A DNA stretch of 64,000 nt from NCBI RefSeq assembly GCF_009827545.1, contig NZ_WTYS01000001.1, positions 496,001 through 560,000 on the forward strand, written 5' to 3'. This stretch comes from Pontixanthobacter gangjinensis (GTDB lineage: Bacteria > Pseudomonadota > Alphaproteobacteria > Sphingomonadales > Sphingomonadaceae). The notes beneath the pieces were generated by a model. It saw only the letters and a list, made by a program, of their open reading frames with translations. It was not told where the DNA came from and ran no database searches. Numbering within the stretch: position 1 is the first letter of the stretch; the number at the start of each line of letters is the position of its first letter. The position numbers and the translations under genes are program-made. Positions 53,252 through 62,270 of this stretch are shown in pieces.

Positions 53252-55465
53252 TCAGAAACTGTCATTGTCATCAAAAGCCAACGAAAGTTTAGCTGCCCTT
53301 GGCGCTAATGGATCGTCACTCGCCGCCAGTTTCTTCACCCGCGTCCGCGCATCATCGAAATTGACGAAGCTTTCGACGTTTTGACGCGTCAAAACCGAGC
53401 GGGTGCCTCGATCGCTGCTGTTGCGAACACTCGTCATCTTTTCGAGAGCTTCAACCAGCCCCTCAGACGTCCTAGCATATTCTTCAATTAGCGCTCTGGG
53501 TGAGTCTTCGTCACCAGCCTGTCGCCAAGCGAAGAGAAGATCGATTGGGCGGGATGTCGCGAGAAGCTCTTCTGCGCTCATTGCATTGAAGCGTGCTAGC
53601 ATGGCTTTGAAGATTAAGTCTAGCTCGGCAGCAGTGAATATCCATTCACTCTCTGGTTTCCGTCTGGTTCCATAGCGACCATGGAAGAAAGTTTCTCGGC
53701 GCATCACTGACGTCAACCATCCAATAGCTTCGCCTTCCTCGAACATCGTTTTGACAGTGTTGTTGCGATCGGCTGGATCAACACGCCCAATGCCGACTTG
53801 GGTCGTAGCTTCTGCGCGGTCCCACAGTGTTGTTACCCAATCCAAAGCCATCGGCCTAACCTCATGCGCTTTGTCCATGTAGTTCGAGAAAGCGATCAGG
53901 AGAGGTTTACAATGTTCGCCAGTTAACCGCTCAGGATCGGCTCCCTTGAGGCGCTCCAAAAGTAAGTCTGCTTTTCCAAAGCCTGCATGTAACTCGACAT
54001 CATGCAGCCGAAGTAGTGTTTTTCCGATATCGCTTGCCCCAACCTTCGCTGCCTCCCAAAATTCATCCACATCGCCCTGAGTCAAAGCGTGTTTGGGTCC
54101 GGTCAGAGCGAAATATAGTCGGTAGTGATCTGGACTGGCTAGACGGCGAGCATGGATCGCAGCATTCCGATCCGCCTCGTCAACGAGCTGGTAAAGATTG
54201 AAACTACCTCCCTCTTCATTGTAGTCGCAGTCTGCACCAGGTAGCGGCTCGGAAAAATAGTAACGGTAAGTGAGGTCAGAAAAATGGCCTGATGGGACCG
54301 TAGCTAGCAACGCAGAATGCTGAGCTACTTTTTCCACCTTATCCACTCGGACGGTCCCCAAGCTCATTATCGCGTTTGTCGCGCAATATTGTTCAATCCA
54401 GCGATACAGTTCAGGATTGCCGTCCCTGATGAGCTGCAACCACACGAGGTCTGCCAAGTCGCCACCGACTGCTTCAATTGGCGGCCAGAAGAAACGTAAG
54501 GAATCAAGAACTCTGTTGACCGAACGAGGCGTATTGAGCCGCCGTCCCCCTTCGAAGTCGATAACGCCTTTCAACCGGGAAAGCTCATCCTCGTTCTTTG
54601 TGAAAGCAAATCGACGCAGCTCATCGCTGAACCACTGCCGAAGGCGAAACGCCTCCGGCATCGGCACCATCACAGTTAGCTGGATGATCTTCTCGAGAAA
54701 CCCTCGCCCGTCTTCGACCCCCGCGGCATGCTGAATACTCTTTGCAAGCACTTCACCGTCGAAGCAAAGCAGGTAAGTGACGTTTGGAAAGTCCGCGACC
54801 GATCTTGCAAGCCGGAGGACTTCGATCGCCTCTGCTGGTTCCAGCCGATCGACATCATCGATAGTAACTATGAAGCGATGATTCAGCTCTTCAAGCGCCT
54901 TTACTAACTTGCCCTTTAGTTCGCTGAGGGGAGGCTCAGGCGGTTTAGCACTGACAGCGTTGCCGATAGCCGTCACGCCCTTCCCAAACCATTTGATAGG
55001 CGTGAACGCCGTTGCATCGCCAACAAGCTCAATCGCTGCACCAGTCCGGCCCAGCCCGCTCACGAACTTTCGCAGCGCTTCCGCCGCAGTCTTTGCCTTC
55101 TGCTTTGAGACGCCTGTTGCATCACCAGCTGCAAGCTCGACGCGGTTCATTTCGTCTGACAGCGCAGCAAAGAGGCTCGCGAGCAACGTATCTCGGTTGC
55201 CAATGACCCAAGGGCGGAAATTGATTATCGAAGGCTTGCGTTCGGCTGGCAGCTCCTTCAATTCCATTTCAATCAAATGAAGCAGACTGGATTTGCCCGA
55301 CCCCCATTTCCCATCAACACCAACAACGAGCCCTTTGTCAGAGGCATGATCCACTAGGGAAGTGGCGAGTCGTGCTGCTACATCGGCAAACCCTAATCGG
55401 TCATTGCCCCCCGCCTCTAAGGGCCGATCTCCTGAAATAGCTGCGCCGCTCATCGCTTTCTCCAT
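53252..55465 (-). CDS. KAP-family P-loop NTPase
   Basis: A 737-residue NTPase. Walker A is GKWGSGKS at residues 52-59 and Walker B is FIVTIDDVDRL near residue 210, followed by the sensor-like block VTYLLCFDGEVL. These are KAP NTPase (PF07693) marks, a STAND-like group used in several anti-phage systems. The transmembrane insert seen in many KAP proteins is weak or absent here, so the protein may be cytosolic. The C-terminal 350 residues are helical and unrecognised. It is separated by 192 bp from the 160-aa gene upstream. Confidence 0.85.
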   Translation of the reverse strand: MEKAMSGAAISGDRPLEAGGNDRLGFADVAARLATSLVDHASDKGLVVGVDGKWGSGKSSLLHLIEMELKELPAERKPSIINFRPWVIGNRDTLLASLFAALSDEMNRVELAAGDATGVSKQKAKTAAEALRKFVSGLGRTGAAIELVGDATAFTPIKWFGKGVTAIGNAVSAKPPEPPLSELKGKLVKALEELNHRFIVTIDDVDRLEPAEAIEVLRLARSVADFPNVTYLLCFDGEVLAKSIQHAAGVEDGRGFLEKIIQLTVMVPMPEAFRLRQWFSDELRRFAFTKNEDELSRLKGVIDFEGGRRLNTPRSVNRVLDSLRFFWPPIEAVGGDLADLVWLQLIRDGNPELYRWIEQYCATNAIMSLGTVRVDKVEKVAQHSALLATVPSGHFSDLTYRYYFSEPLPGADCDYNEEGGSFNLYQLVDEADRNAAIHARRLASPDHYRLYFALTGPKHALTQGDVDEFWEAAKVGASDIGKTLLRLHDVELHAGFGKADLLLERLKGADPERLTGEHCKPLLIAFSNYMDKAHEVRPMALDWVTTLWDRAEATTQVGIGRVDPADRNNTVKTMFEEGEAIGWLTSVMRRETFFHGRYGTRRKPESEWIFTAAELDLIFKAMLARFNAMSAEELLATSRPIDLLFAWRQAGDEDSPRALIEEYARTSEGLVEALEKMTSVRNSSDRGTRSVLTRQNVESFVNFDDARTRVKKLAASDDPLAPRAAKLSLAFDDNDSF

Positions 55466-55657
55466 GAAGTCCGTTGGTTCTAACGTGTCTTCTCAACTAT
55501 TTGCTTTCCCACTCGTCCATTTTGTCCCCGATATGATTACGTCAGTTTCTGAGATCGGCCTATCTTCACCTAACCACCTCAAATGGCCAACTGAAATGAG
55601 TGTATAGGAAAGGCGGGCTGCCCTCTCGGTCAGTTTCTCTCGCGTATATTCGCCATC

Positions 55658-56140
55658 TTAGTCCAGAGCTTCTCGTTTCCATCGGATGTCTAAATACCTG
55701 CCCCTTAAAAGCGTAATGAGTTGTCGCTCAGCTTCGAATCCAGCATCAGTGTTTTGCTCAAGAAAGATTCTGACGAACAAACTGACAATCTCAGGGCGTT
55801 CATTCCATCCGCTGACCGTTTGATGAAGCCATCGAAGCCAATCCGTCATTGTTGAGGAGGGTTTTTCCACTAGTGCGCCAAGTAGTGTCGGGTCAGGTGG
55901 ACTAACTTGATGACGCCAAACTGCGGCAAGCAAATCGTGCGCATCTTGGATTGTTCGATGATCTACCGGGCGATCTTCTTCCCACTCGCTTTCCCACAAG
56001 CTGATACCCACGATTGTGCAAGCGGAGAGGTAATGACTGCGACAACCAGTATAAATGATCCTTAGCGCTTCGTTGTAAGAGTCATGCTGCTCGCGAGCGA
56101 GTGAGAGATCGTCCCCCTCAAATTGGTCGCAAATTATCAT
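55658..56140 (-). CDS. Unknown 160-aa protein of the defence block
   Basis: A soluble, helical, acidic protein without a recognised domain (landmarks CRSHYLSACTIVGISLWESEW, in part, and DWLRWLHQTVSGW). Its ATG overlaps the stop of the GIY-YIG nuclease gene (ATGA), so it is translated with that operon and is its last member. A small accessory or immunity-like subunit is possible, but this is only inference. Confidence 0.6.
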   Translation of the reverse strand: MIICDQFEGDDLSLAREQHDSYNEALRIIYTGCRSHYLSACTIVGISLWESEWEEDRPVDHRTIQDAHDLLAAVWRHQVSPPDPTLLGALVEKPSSTMTDWLRWLHQTVSGWNERPEIVSLFVRIFLEQNTDAGFEAERQLITLLRGRYLDIRWKREALD

Positions 56141-57318
56141 TGAGGCACGATGCGGGCTTGACTGGGATCGTATCGGTAATTGGTAATCGAGCCATCACGG
56201 ATGCGTTCGACAGCTTCATCGATAGCGGTCAGCGGCACAAGGAACCACTCGCGGGGTTTGATTACCGTCCCGAAACGATCTGGGATTTCAAGATCGAGTT
56301 GTGCTGCTCCGAACACCCTATGGATCAGCTTTTCGAGCTTCGTGCGGTTGATGTTGAATAGCTGATATTGGGCGACGATCTCGACATTCGCCATGAGGAA
56401 GGTTGGTTGAAGATGCGCTCCTGCAATGCGCTTCTCGACTTTCATATTAGTAACGCCAATCTTGTGCACCAGTTCACGATGCTCGGCGACGACCGGATGA
56501 TCAGATTTGCTGCGCAGGACATATATGATCCCGCTGGCCTCATCGCCTTCCTCGGCGTGACCTGAAAATAGCGGACCAGCCTCGGGCTCCGTGATGCGAC
56601 GACCAGCATCGTCCTTGTTTAGCGCCCGCTGCAACGACCGCATGAGCATCTTGCTCTGCGTGCCATTGTCGAAGATCACGCGAAGGCGGGCATCCGAGCG
56701 CCCCTGATCATTCGTGAAAATCTCGTCCATTTCGGCAACGAAGGCCGTCTGCCCGCCAACTATGAAGAACGCGCCGGGACGAATCTCAGCCTTCACTTCG
56801 AACGGTCTCGTTTCCCGCGCACCTGACTCAAGCTCACGCTGGACCTGCTCGAACAGCGGTTCGAACTTTGCGAAGTCTTCGCATTTCTCGCGATTGGCTA
56901 CTTCCTCAGCGGCGCGACGCTCTTCTGCTGTGGGCACATGGCGAAGCACCCGAATATCGTCCCCGCCCGCAGGCTCGATGCCAAGCTCGGCCAACAAGGA
57001 ATCGTCATCAATCTCGTCAGCCTGCACAGCGTCATTGTCCCGAGTCCCCACGAGCAAGCCATGCTTGTCCATCCCGGCGAGAAGCTGACGGCAGTCTTCA
57101 AGTTCACGGAGCCGATCAAGGCGCACTGCATAGAGGCGTTCGAAAATGTCCCGATCCTCGCCATGCTGCGGCGCGCGTCCGTGCTCTTCGAAGAACCGGA
57201 CAATATCCTCCAAACCGGCGATGATCCGCTCTTCGCGCGGCGTATAAGTGCGTGCCTTCTGCTGCTCGGCCTCAACGCCGAGTTCAGCAAGCAGTTCGTC
57301 GTCAGATAATTCAGCCAT
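56137..57318 (-). CDS. T5orf172-type GIY-YIG nuclease
   Basis: A 393-residue protein with a C-terminal GIY-YIG domain of the T5orf172/Mug113 type, residues about 285-390: GIIYVLRSKSD, HKIGVTNMKVEKRI, NRTKLEKLIHRVFG and PREWFLVPL carry the expected Tyr, Gly, Arg, Glu and Trp positions. The N-terminal half has a short DDxLLAELG(V/I)E peptide twice (residues 6-16 and 105-115) and a helical block RIIAGLEDIVRFFEEHGRAP. The start at 57318 overlaps the helicase stop by 8 bp. It is the probable nuclease partner of the helicase. Confidence 0.85.
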   Translation of the reverse strand: MAELSDDELLAELGVEAEQQKARTYTPREERIIAGLEDIVRFFEEHGRAPQHGEDRDIFERLYAVRLDRLRELEDCRQLLAGMDKHGLLVGTRDNDAVQADEIDDDSLLAELGIEPAGGDDIRVLRHVPTAEERRAAEEVANREKCEDFAKFEPLFEQVQRELESGARETRPFEVKAEIRPGAFFIVGGQTAFVAEMDEIFTNDQGRSDARLRVIFDNGTQSKMLMRSLQRALNKDDAGRRITEPEAGPLFSGHAEEGDEASGIIYVLRSKSDHPVVAEHRELVHKIGVTNMKVEKRIAGAHLQPTFLMANVEIVAQYQLFNINRTKLEKLIHRVFGAAQLDLEIPDRFGTVIKPREWFLVPLTAIDEAVERIRDGSITNYRYDPSQARIVPQ

Positions 57319-59383
57319 TGGACGCCTGTGCACGGTAACGAGCGAAGGCTGCAACCCCTTCGGCCATCCGCTTTTCCCAAGCGTCTTGGGAGGTGATCTC
57401 GGGCAGGCGACCGCGCTCCTTCTTGAATCGCAATGCGCGCTCGGCAAGATCGCGTGCCTCTTCGGGCAAAATCTTGACCTTCTTGGCCGAGATCACCGAC
57501 TGGACCTGCTTGAGCACGGCTTCATTCATGGATTTAGCCAACACCGCATAGGCAGCCTCGAAAGGGTTGATGCTGTCGATGAGGTCGATGTCGAGATCGC
57601 GGACATCCATTGCGAACTTGCGCACCCCGTCGATCAGAGCCGTGTTCACCTTCTCGTCGTCACCCTTGCCAACATCGAGACCGCTGGCGATCTCCTTTGC
57701 CTTCTGGGTGAGGTTGAGCGCGGCAATCGCATGCTGGCGAACAGACTCCTGATCTTCTCCGCTCAACTCTGGGTATCGATCGCGCACGATCTTGCCCATT
57801 TTCAATTGAGTCAGTTCCTGCGGGACCGTCTCCTCGTTGAACATGCCCTGCTCAAGGTTGTTCTTATCCTGCACGAACTGCGTGATCACCTCGTTGAGGT
57901 CTTCCTTGCAGATACGCTGTGCCTCGTCGCTCTTAGGCTCGACCAATCCCTTAATCTCGAAGTGAAGTTGGCCGGTAGCCTCGCGCACACCCACATTCGT
58001 CTCGCCCTCCCTATAGCCTCCCGGACCGTAATCGAAGTCTTCGATAGGTCCGGTATCCTTCGGAGTGAAGGTGAAACGCGGCGCGAGCACCTGCTCCATG
58101 AGCAGGCTGGCTGCGATGGCTTTTAGCGTATCGTTGATCGCCCCGACCACTGCTGCTTCCGATGCATCGGGCTCAGCGATCAGGTTGGTGAAAGTGGCGC
58201 TTTCCTTTCCGGGAGCATCGCGGGTTGCGCGTCCAATTATCTGGATGATCTCGGTAAGGCTAGAACGGTAACCGACCGTCAGGGCGTGTTCGCACCAAAT
58301 CCAATCGAAGCCTTCCTTCGCCATGCCGAGCGCGATGATAATATCGACATGATCGCGGTCGTTCTTGTGCGCCGGGTCTTTAAGGGCGTTCAGCACTGTG
58401 CTGCGCTTTGATCCGTCACTGTCATCAACAAGATCAGCGATCTTGACCACACGGCCATCAGGCATCTTCACATGATGGAACCCGGTTTGGGGATCGGCGA
58501 ATTGCCATTCCCCCAGATAATCCATGATCTCGTTTACTTCTTTGATTTTATCCTTCGTGCTTTCGCGCGAATTGACCGAGGGAATGTGGACGATGGTCTT
58601 CTTGGACGGATCAAGGACGGCCTCGATCGCGGTGAGGTAGCGACCGGTGTAGAAGAAATAGCCGATGTTGAGCGCCTTGAGGTGCTCGTAGCCGTTCAAC
58701 TGCTCGTAGTAGGTGTAGGTGACCGGTTCGAACTTGTTCTCATCCTCGGGGGTGAGAACCGGCACTGCATCGCCCCGGAAGTAGCTTCCGGTCATCGCGA
58801 CGATATGCGCTTTATCGCGGCGAATGAACTCGGCCAGATGGCTCCCAAGCCGGTTGTCCTCGCTCGCCGACACATGGTGGAACTCGTCCACGGCGATCAG
58901 CCGATTATCGAATGCCTCAACGCCAAGCTGCTCGACTGCGAAACGGAAAGTCGCGTGGGTGCAGACAAGAACTTTGTCGCCGCTGGCGAGGAACTGGCCA
59001 ACAGCTTTGATCTTGGAAGGATCAACCCTCTCTTCATCTACCCCCGGCGCATTGCACAGGTTCCACTGCGGCTTCACCACCCAATCCGACCAGAAGCCGA
59101 AAGTGCTGAGCGGCTCATCCATGAAGGAACCGCCGATCGACTTCTCAGGCACGACGATGATCGCCTGTCTTAGGCCCTGATTGTGCAACTTATCGAGCGC
59201 GATGAACATCAGCGCACGGGATTTGCCTGAGGCCGGTGGTGACTTGATCAGCAAATACTGCTCGCCGCGCTTGGCGTAGGCGCGCTCCTGCATCGGGCGC
59301 ATGCCCATCTCGTTCGACTTGGTGGACGCACCAGTGCGAGCGGTCTGGAAGGAGACGGCAGGGATGGGTTTTGAAGTGGTCAT
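57311..59383 (-). CDS. DExH-box superfamily 2 helicase
   Basis: A 690-residue SF2 helicase. Motif I is SPPASGKS (48-55), motif II DEFH (166-169), motif III MTGS (197-200), motif V near GMAKEGFDW and motif VI QIIGRATRD (381-389). The C-terminal 280 residues are helical and end in a block, RFKKERGRLPEITSQDAWEKR, similar to one near the N-terminus of the adjoining GIY-YIG nuclease. Start and stop both overlap neighbours (4 and 8 bp). It probably moves along DNA like the motor subunit of a restriction enzyme. Confidence 0.9.
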   Translation of the reverse strand: MTTSKPIPAVSFQTARTGASTKSNEMGMRPMQERAYAKRGEQYLLIKSPPASGKSRALMFIALDKLHNQGLRQAIIVVPEKSIGGSFMDEPLSTFGFWSDWVVKPQWNLCNAPGVDEERVDPSKIKAVGQFLASGDKVLVCTHATFRFAVEQLGVEAFDNRLIAVDEFHHVSASEDNRLGSHLAEFIRRDKAHIVAMTGSYFRGDAVPVLTPEDENKFEPVTYTYYEQLNGYEHLKALNIGYFFYTGRYLTAIEAVLDPSKKTIVHIPSVNSRESTKDKIKEVNEIMDYLGEWQFADPQTGFHHVKMPDGRVVKIADLVDDSDGSKRSTVLNALKDPAHKNDRDHVDIIIALGMAKEGFDWIWCEHALTVGYRSSLTEIIQIIGRATRDAPGKESATFTNLIAEPDASEAAVVGAINDTLKAIAASLLMEQVLAPRFTFTPKDTGPIEDFDYGPGGYREGETNVGVREATGQLHFEIKGLVEPKSDEAQRICKEDLNEVITQFVQDKNNLEQGMFNEETVPQELTQLKMGKIVRDRYPELSGEDQESVRQHAIAALNLTQKAKEIASGLDVGKGDDEKVNTALIDGVRKFAMDVRDLDIDLIDSINPFEAAYAVLAKSMNEAVLKQVQSVISAKKVKILPEEARDLAERALRFKKERGRLPEITSQDAWEKRMAEGVAAFARYRAQASNG

Positions 59384-60567
59384 GGTTTCCAGTTCTCAGC
59401 AGCTTTAACTGCTGCTTGCCAAGCGCGTTTGATCGATGGTTGGTCAGCGAGAAAGAATTCACCGCCGAGTGACTTTCCTTCCTGACAGAGCAAGTCCTTC
59501 ATCGCATTCTCCCCCGCTATGGCGTGGTTCGAGGAAGGGAATGGATCACGCTTCTCGGCATAGGTTGAGTTTTCGATGTGCCATCCGAACGCGCATGCAG
59601 GTAGGGCCTTATTATGAGCGGCGCGCCGGGTTTGGGGGCTAACGGAGAATCCAACTTTCACGATCGAGCGGCCCTGAGCCCCATATCCAAGGAAGCTATC
59701 CTCATCGCCATGCAGACGAAGGATGTAGAGGTGCTTCGGCCCTTCGGCTTCGCGAACCATGTATCCTGACTGCGAAACTGGTCCCGGCCTGCTCGGCTTG
59801 AGCACAGTTTCTGCCGGCCCCGGCATCAAAGCTTCGACTGGCAGTCCGCCATATATGTCGGTTTCGAAGATTGGGAGCTTCAGGAAGCGTTGAGCTTCCT
59901 GAAAAGTGATCTGCATGCCGTATGCACCAATCGCCGTCCCGTTTTTCCCTCCATTGTGTGTCTCTGGAAAGATGTCTCGAACGAAAGGCCTTTCCTCCAG
60001 GGGAATTTTCCAAGCCCGGATTGCTTTGAGCCCATGAATCCATCCGTTTACGCGATCAGGATCGTTTCGTTCTTCTTCATGGCGGGCAGGAGCCAGATAG
60101 TCCCACTTGGTGCCGTGGATGTGTGTCTGCTGCTGCATCCCAAGCACTCGCAATCGCTCGCTTGGATCGGGCGCTTTGGATGTGCCTGCGACAATAAGCA
60201 GAGCACCCGGCTTGCTTTCCCGAACGAATTTATCTCGCGCGAATGCTTCGGTGAAGCCAAGGAAGCCCCAATTTTCTGGCGTGAACCCGTGGAAGCTTTT
60301 GAGGAAGACCTGCGGCGGATCGGTTTTGAATGCTGCTTCAACATTCAATATGGGGTTGAGCGCTTGACCATCTGCGTGGGCCTTCACGAATGAATCGACG
60401 CTCCCATAGGTTTGCACGACCTTTGTCGGAGCAATCTGGCTGATCACACGTCCGTTCGTGGTCCAGCCATGCGCTTCGAACATCGCATCAAGGCCGCCAT
60501 ATTCATCACGCGCAATCTGATTGATCGCTTGCTTATCCCACCCCGGTTGACGGCTTTCTTGTTTCAT
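59380..60567 (-). CDS. GIY-YIG-like nuclease with possible PUA/EVE-type reader domain
   Basis: A 395-residue protein. The C-terminal part has a GIY-YIG-like series: YILRL (281-285), VKVGF (303-307), RR (314-315), Glu353 in AIAGENAMKDL and GGEFFLA (368-374), the order seen in T5orf172-type domains. Residues about 100-190 (WGFLGF, KPGALLIVAGTS, RLRVLGMQQQ, NGWIHGLKAIRAWKI) resemble a PUA-like/EVE fold, which in other proteins reads modified bases. Both assignments are by eye. It overlaps the helicase gene by 4 bp. Confidence 0.6.
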   Translation of the reverse strand: MKQESRQPGWDKQAINQIARDEYGGLDAMFEAHGWTTNGRVISQIAPTKVVQTYGSVDSFVKAHADGQALNPILNVEAAFKTDPPQVFLKSFHGFTPENWGFLGFTEAFARDKFVRESKPGALLIVAGTSKAPDPSERLRVLGMQQQTHIHGTKWDYLAPARHEEERNDPDRVNGWIHGLKAIRAWKIPLEERPFVRDIFPETHNGGKNGTAIGAYGMQITFQEAQRFLKLPIFETDIYGGLPVEALMPGPAETVLKPSRPGPVSQSGYMVREAEGPKHLYILRLHGDEDSFLGYGAQGRSIVKVGFSVSPQTRRAAHNKALPACAFGWHIENSTYAEKRDPFPSSNHAIAGENAMKDLLCQEGKSLGGEFFLADQPSIKRAWQAAVKAAENWKP

Positions 60568-60648
60568 TCAGTTCAATCTTCCATCACTCTTTGTCGAAGG
60601 CGTTTTCAGCCTTATTTGAAGGCTTCATCCGCTCAATTCGTCTTTCCA

Positions 60649-60767
60649 ATCAAAACTCGATCAAAACTAAATTTGCATGCTTTCCAAAGGGAATTCCTTC
60701 TTTTTCCAGTCTTTTCCTATTTCCAAAGCTGGCTTTCAGGGCCCAAAATCAAAACACGATCAAAACT
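60649..60767. promoter_or_regulatory. Two near-identical 20-bp sites upstream of the GIY-YIG/helicase operon
   Basis: The sites at 60649-60668 and 60748-60767 differ at one base: ATCAAAAC(T/A)CGATCAAAACT. Each is itself a double ATCAAAAC, so four copies lie in the 209-bp gap. On the operon strand they read AGTTTTGATCG(A/T)GTTTTGAT, 82 and 181 bp upstream of the ATG at 60567. Spacing is 99 bp start to start. They are candidates for operators of a regulator of the second half of the block. Confidence 0.55.
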
Positions 60768-60776
60768 TTCCACAGG

Positions 60777-62270
60777 CTAAGCCCAATGCGGAACATAGCC
60801 AGCACGCGGATGCTCAGGGTCGGCGGGACGAATTTGTCCTTCGTCCAACGCTAAACGAATAACCGCAGAGGCTTGCGAAGCATTGTGTTCGGCAATCCCA
60901 AAGCGTTCGCGCAAAGTCGAATTCGTCATGCGCTCGCCACTGACATATTTTAGCGCCGCGTGCTGGTAGCAAGCTCGCACGCGTTCCTCCTGGGTCATGT
61001 CTGCGAAGCGGCGTGGGGCAAAAAGTGTTGCGCGCACGGCAGTATCGACATTCTGGAAATCGGGCGGAGGCAGTTGATGCAACTCAGCCGAAGCTAGAAC
61101 CTTATCGATCCCGGTTCCTTGCTCCTCGCAAAGACGCATCCGGCGCATCAGCGATGCCAGCGCTTCGTTCCGCGAGCGTGGCGGTGAATCGAGGAAACGA
61201 TCGGGACTGACCAAAGGCTCGCCCGGATTAGTGATCTCAAGCCGATCCTTGAACAATTCGATCATCGGTCCAGCACCCGTGATCGTCATATCTTGGTGGA
61301 TGAGCGCGTTGGCTATCAACTCGCGAATGGCGATCGATGGGTAGAGAGGTTCCTCCTCTCTGAACGCCTTACCGATATGTTCGTTACTGGGCAGCAGTCC
61401 ATCGATGTAATCGGCGAGGCCAGAAAAGCCGCAGGCATAGCCTTTCTGCCCGTCGCGACGATGGGTAACCTTGGTCGCTCGGTTATTCCCCTCATACGCG
61501 ACGAACCGAACACCTTTGCGCGCAATCGAAGGGGAAAAGTCCGCCAACTGCTTGGCAAATAGAATCGCGCCCAGATTGGTAATGTTCCACTTGCCGCCCA
61601 CATCGGCCTCGATCAGGCGATCGGCCTTCAAACGGTCGAAGATCCCGTCGCGATTGTCGGGAAGGGGCTGGTCGGTGAGTTCAAAATAGCTGGTGTGATC
61701 CAGCCTCGCCAACACCTCATCACCGCTGAGGAACTGTGCGGCCACACCGGTTTCCCATGCATAAGGTTGCAGCTTCGACCACAAGAGCTTCTGCCGCTCG
61801 GGATGATCGGAGAGGCGCGGTGTGGCACTGCCAATGCGAATATAGGGCGTCCGGTCGAACTCCACCGGGCTCGTGGCCGCCGCAGGTATTTCCAGCAGAA
61901 CAAGCCGGAGGCCATGATAATCGAGGCTCTTGAAGCAGAAAGCGATAGCCGGTTGCAGGTGCTGGCTCAGCCAGAATTCAAGCGGCTGATCCTTATGCTT
62001 GGCCGATGTCGGCTCAAAGCTTGTGCCGACAGGCTCATGGTCGCCATCCCGAATACCCCAGACGACATAGGCAAAATGCTGATCGGCGAGCCGTGCGGAA
62101 TTGGACAATGCCGAGATCAGCTTGCCGATCATCTCGCCGTCGTGCTTATTTTCCTTGAACTCGACCCATGTTGTTTCAGCGGGTAGCGCACGCAGATCAT
62201 CGATCAGAGCAAGCTGCCGTGTCTGCTCGGTCTGCGGACCGGGTGGCGGTGGCGGGGTATCGTTGCTCAT
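60777..62270 (-). CDS. AlbA_2/Schlafen-type ATP-binding protein (COG2865-like)
   Basis: A 497-residue protein. It begins with a Pro-rich stretch, then an AlbA_2 (Schlafen) domain (TTWVEFKENKHDGEMIGK, IPAAATSPVEFDRTPYIRIG), a GHKL-like ATPase part (SIAIRELIANALIHQDMTI, DRLEITNPGEPL, CEEQGTGIDKVL) and a C-terminal winged helix (YVSGERMTNSTLRERFGI). The family is usually annotated as a DNA-binding transcription factor and is frequent in defence islands. Its ATG overlaps the stop of the gene before it (4 bp). Confidence 0.85.
   Translation of the reverse strand: MSNDTPPPPPGPQTEQTRQLALIDDLRALPAETTWVEFKENKHDGEMIGKLISALSNSARLADQHFAYVVWGIRDGDHEPVGTSFEPTSAKHKDQPLEFWLSQHLQPAIAFCFKSLDYHGLRLVLLEIPAAATSPVEFDRTPYIRIGSATPRLSDHPERQKLLWSKLQPYAWETGVAAQFLSGDEVLARLDHTSYFELTDQPLPDNRDGIFDRLKADRLIEADVGGKWNITNLGAILFAKQLADFSPSIARKGVRFVAYEGNNRATKVTHRRDGQKGYACGFSGLADYIDGLLPSNEHIGKAFREEEPLYPSIAIRELIANALIHQDMTITGAGPMIELFKDRLEITNPGEPLVSPDRFLDSPPRSRNEALASLMRRMRLCEEQGTGIDKVLASAELHQLPPPDFQNVDTAVRATLFAPRRFADMTQEERVRACYQHAALKYVSGERMTNSTLRERFGIAEHNASQASAVIRLALDEGQIRPADPEHPRAGYVPHWA

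Noticed and set aside
53090-53308. 72-codon plus-strand frame after the tRNA
   Set aside because: It overlaps the KAP gene end, has no ribosome-binding site and an unnatural Trp/Arg/Cys-rich composition.
53252-55465. Assignment of the KAP gene to the QatABCD system
   Set aside because: No QueC-like or TatD-like gene is next to it.
60649-60767. CRISPR array
   Set aside because: Only two repeats of 20 bp with 79 bp between them and no cas genes; operator sites are the better reading.
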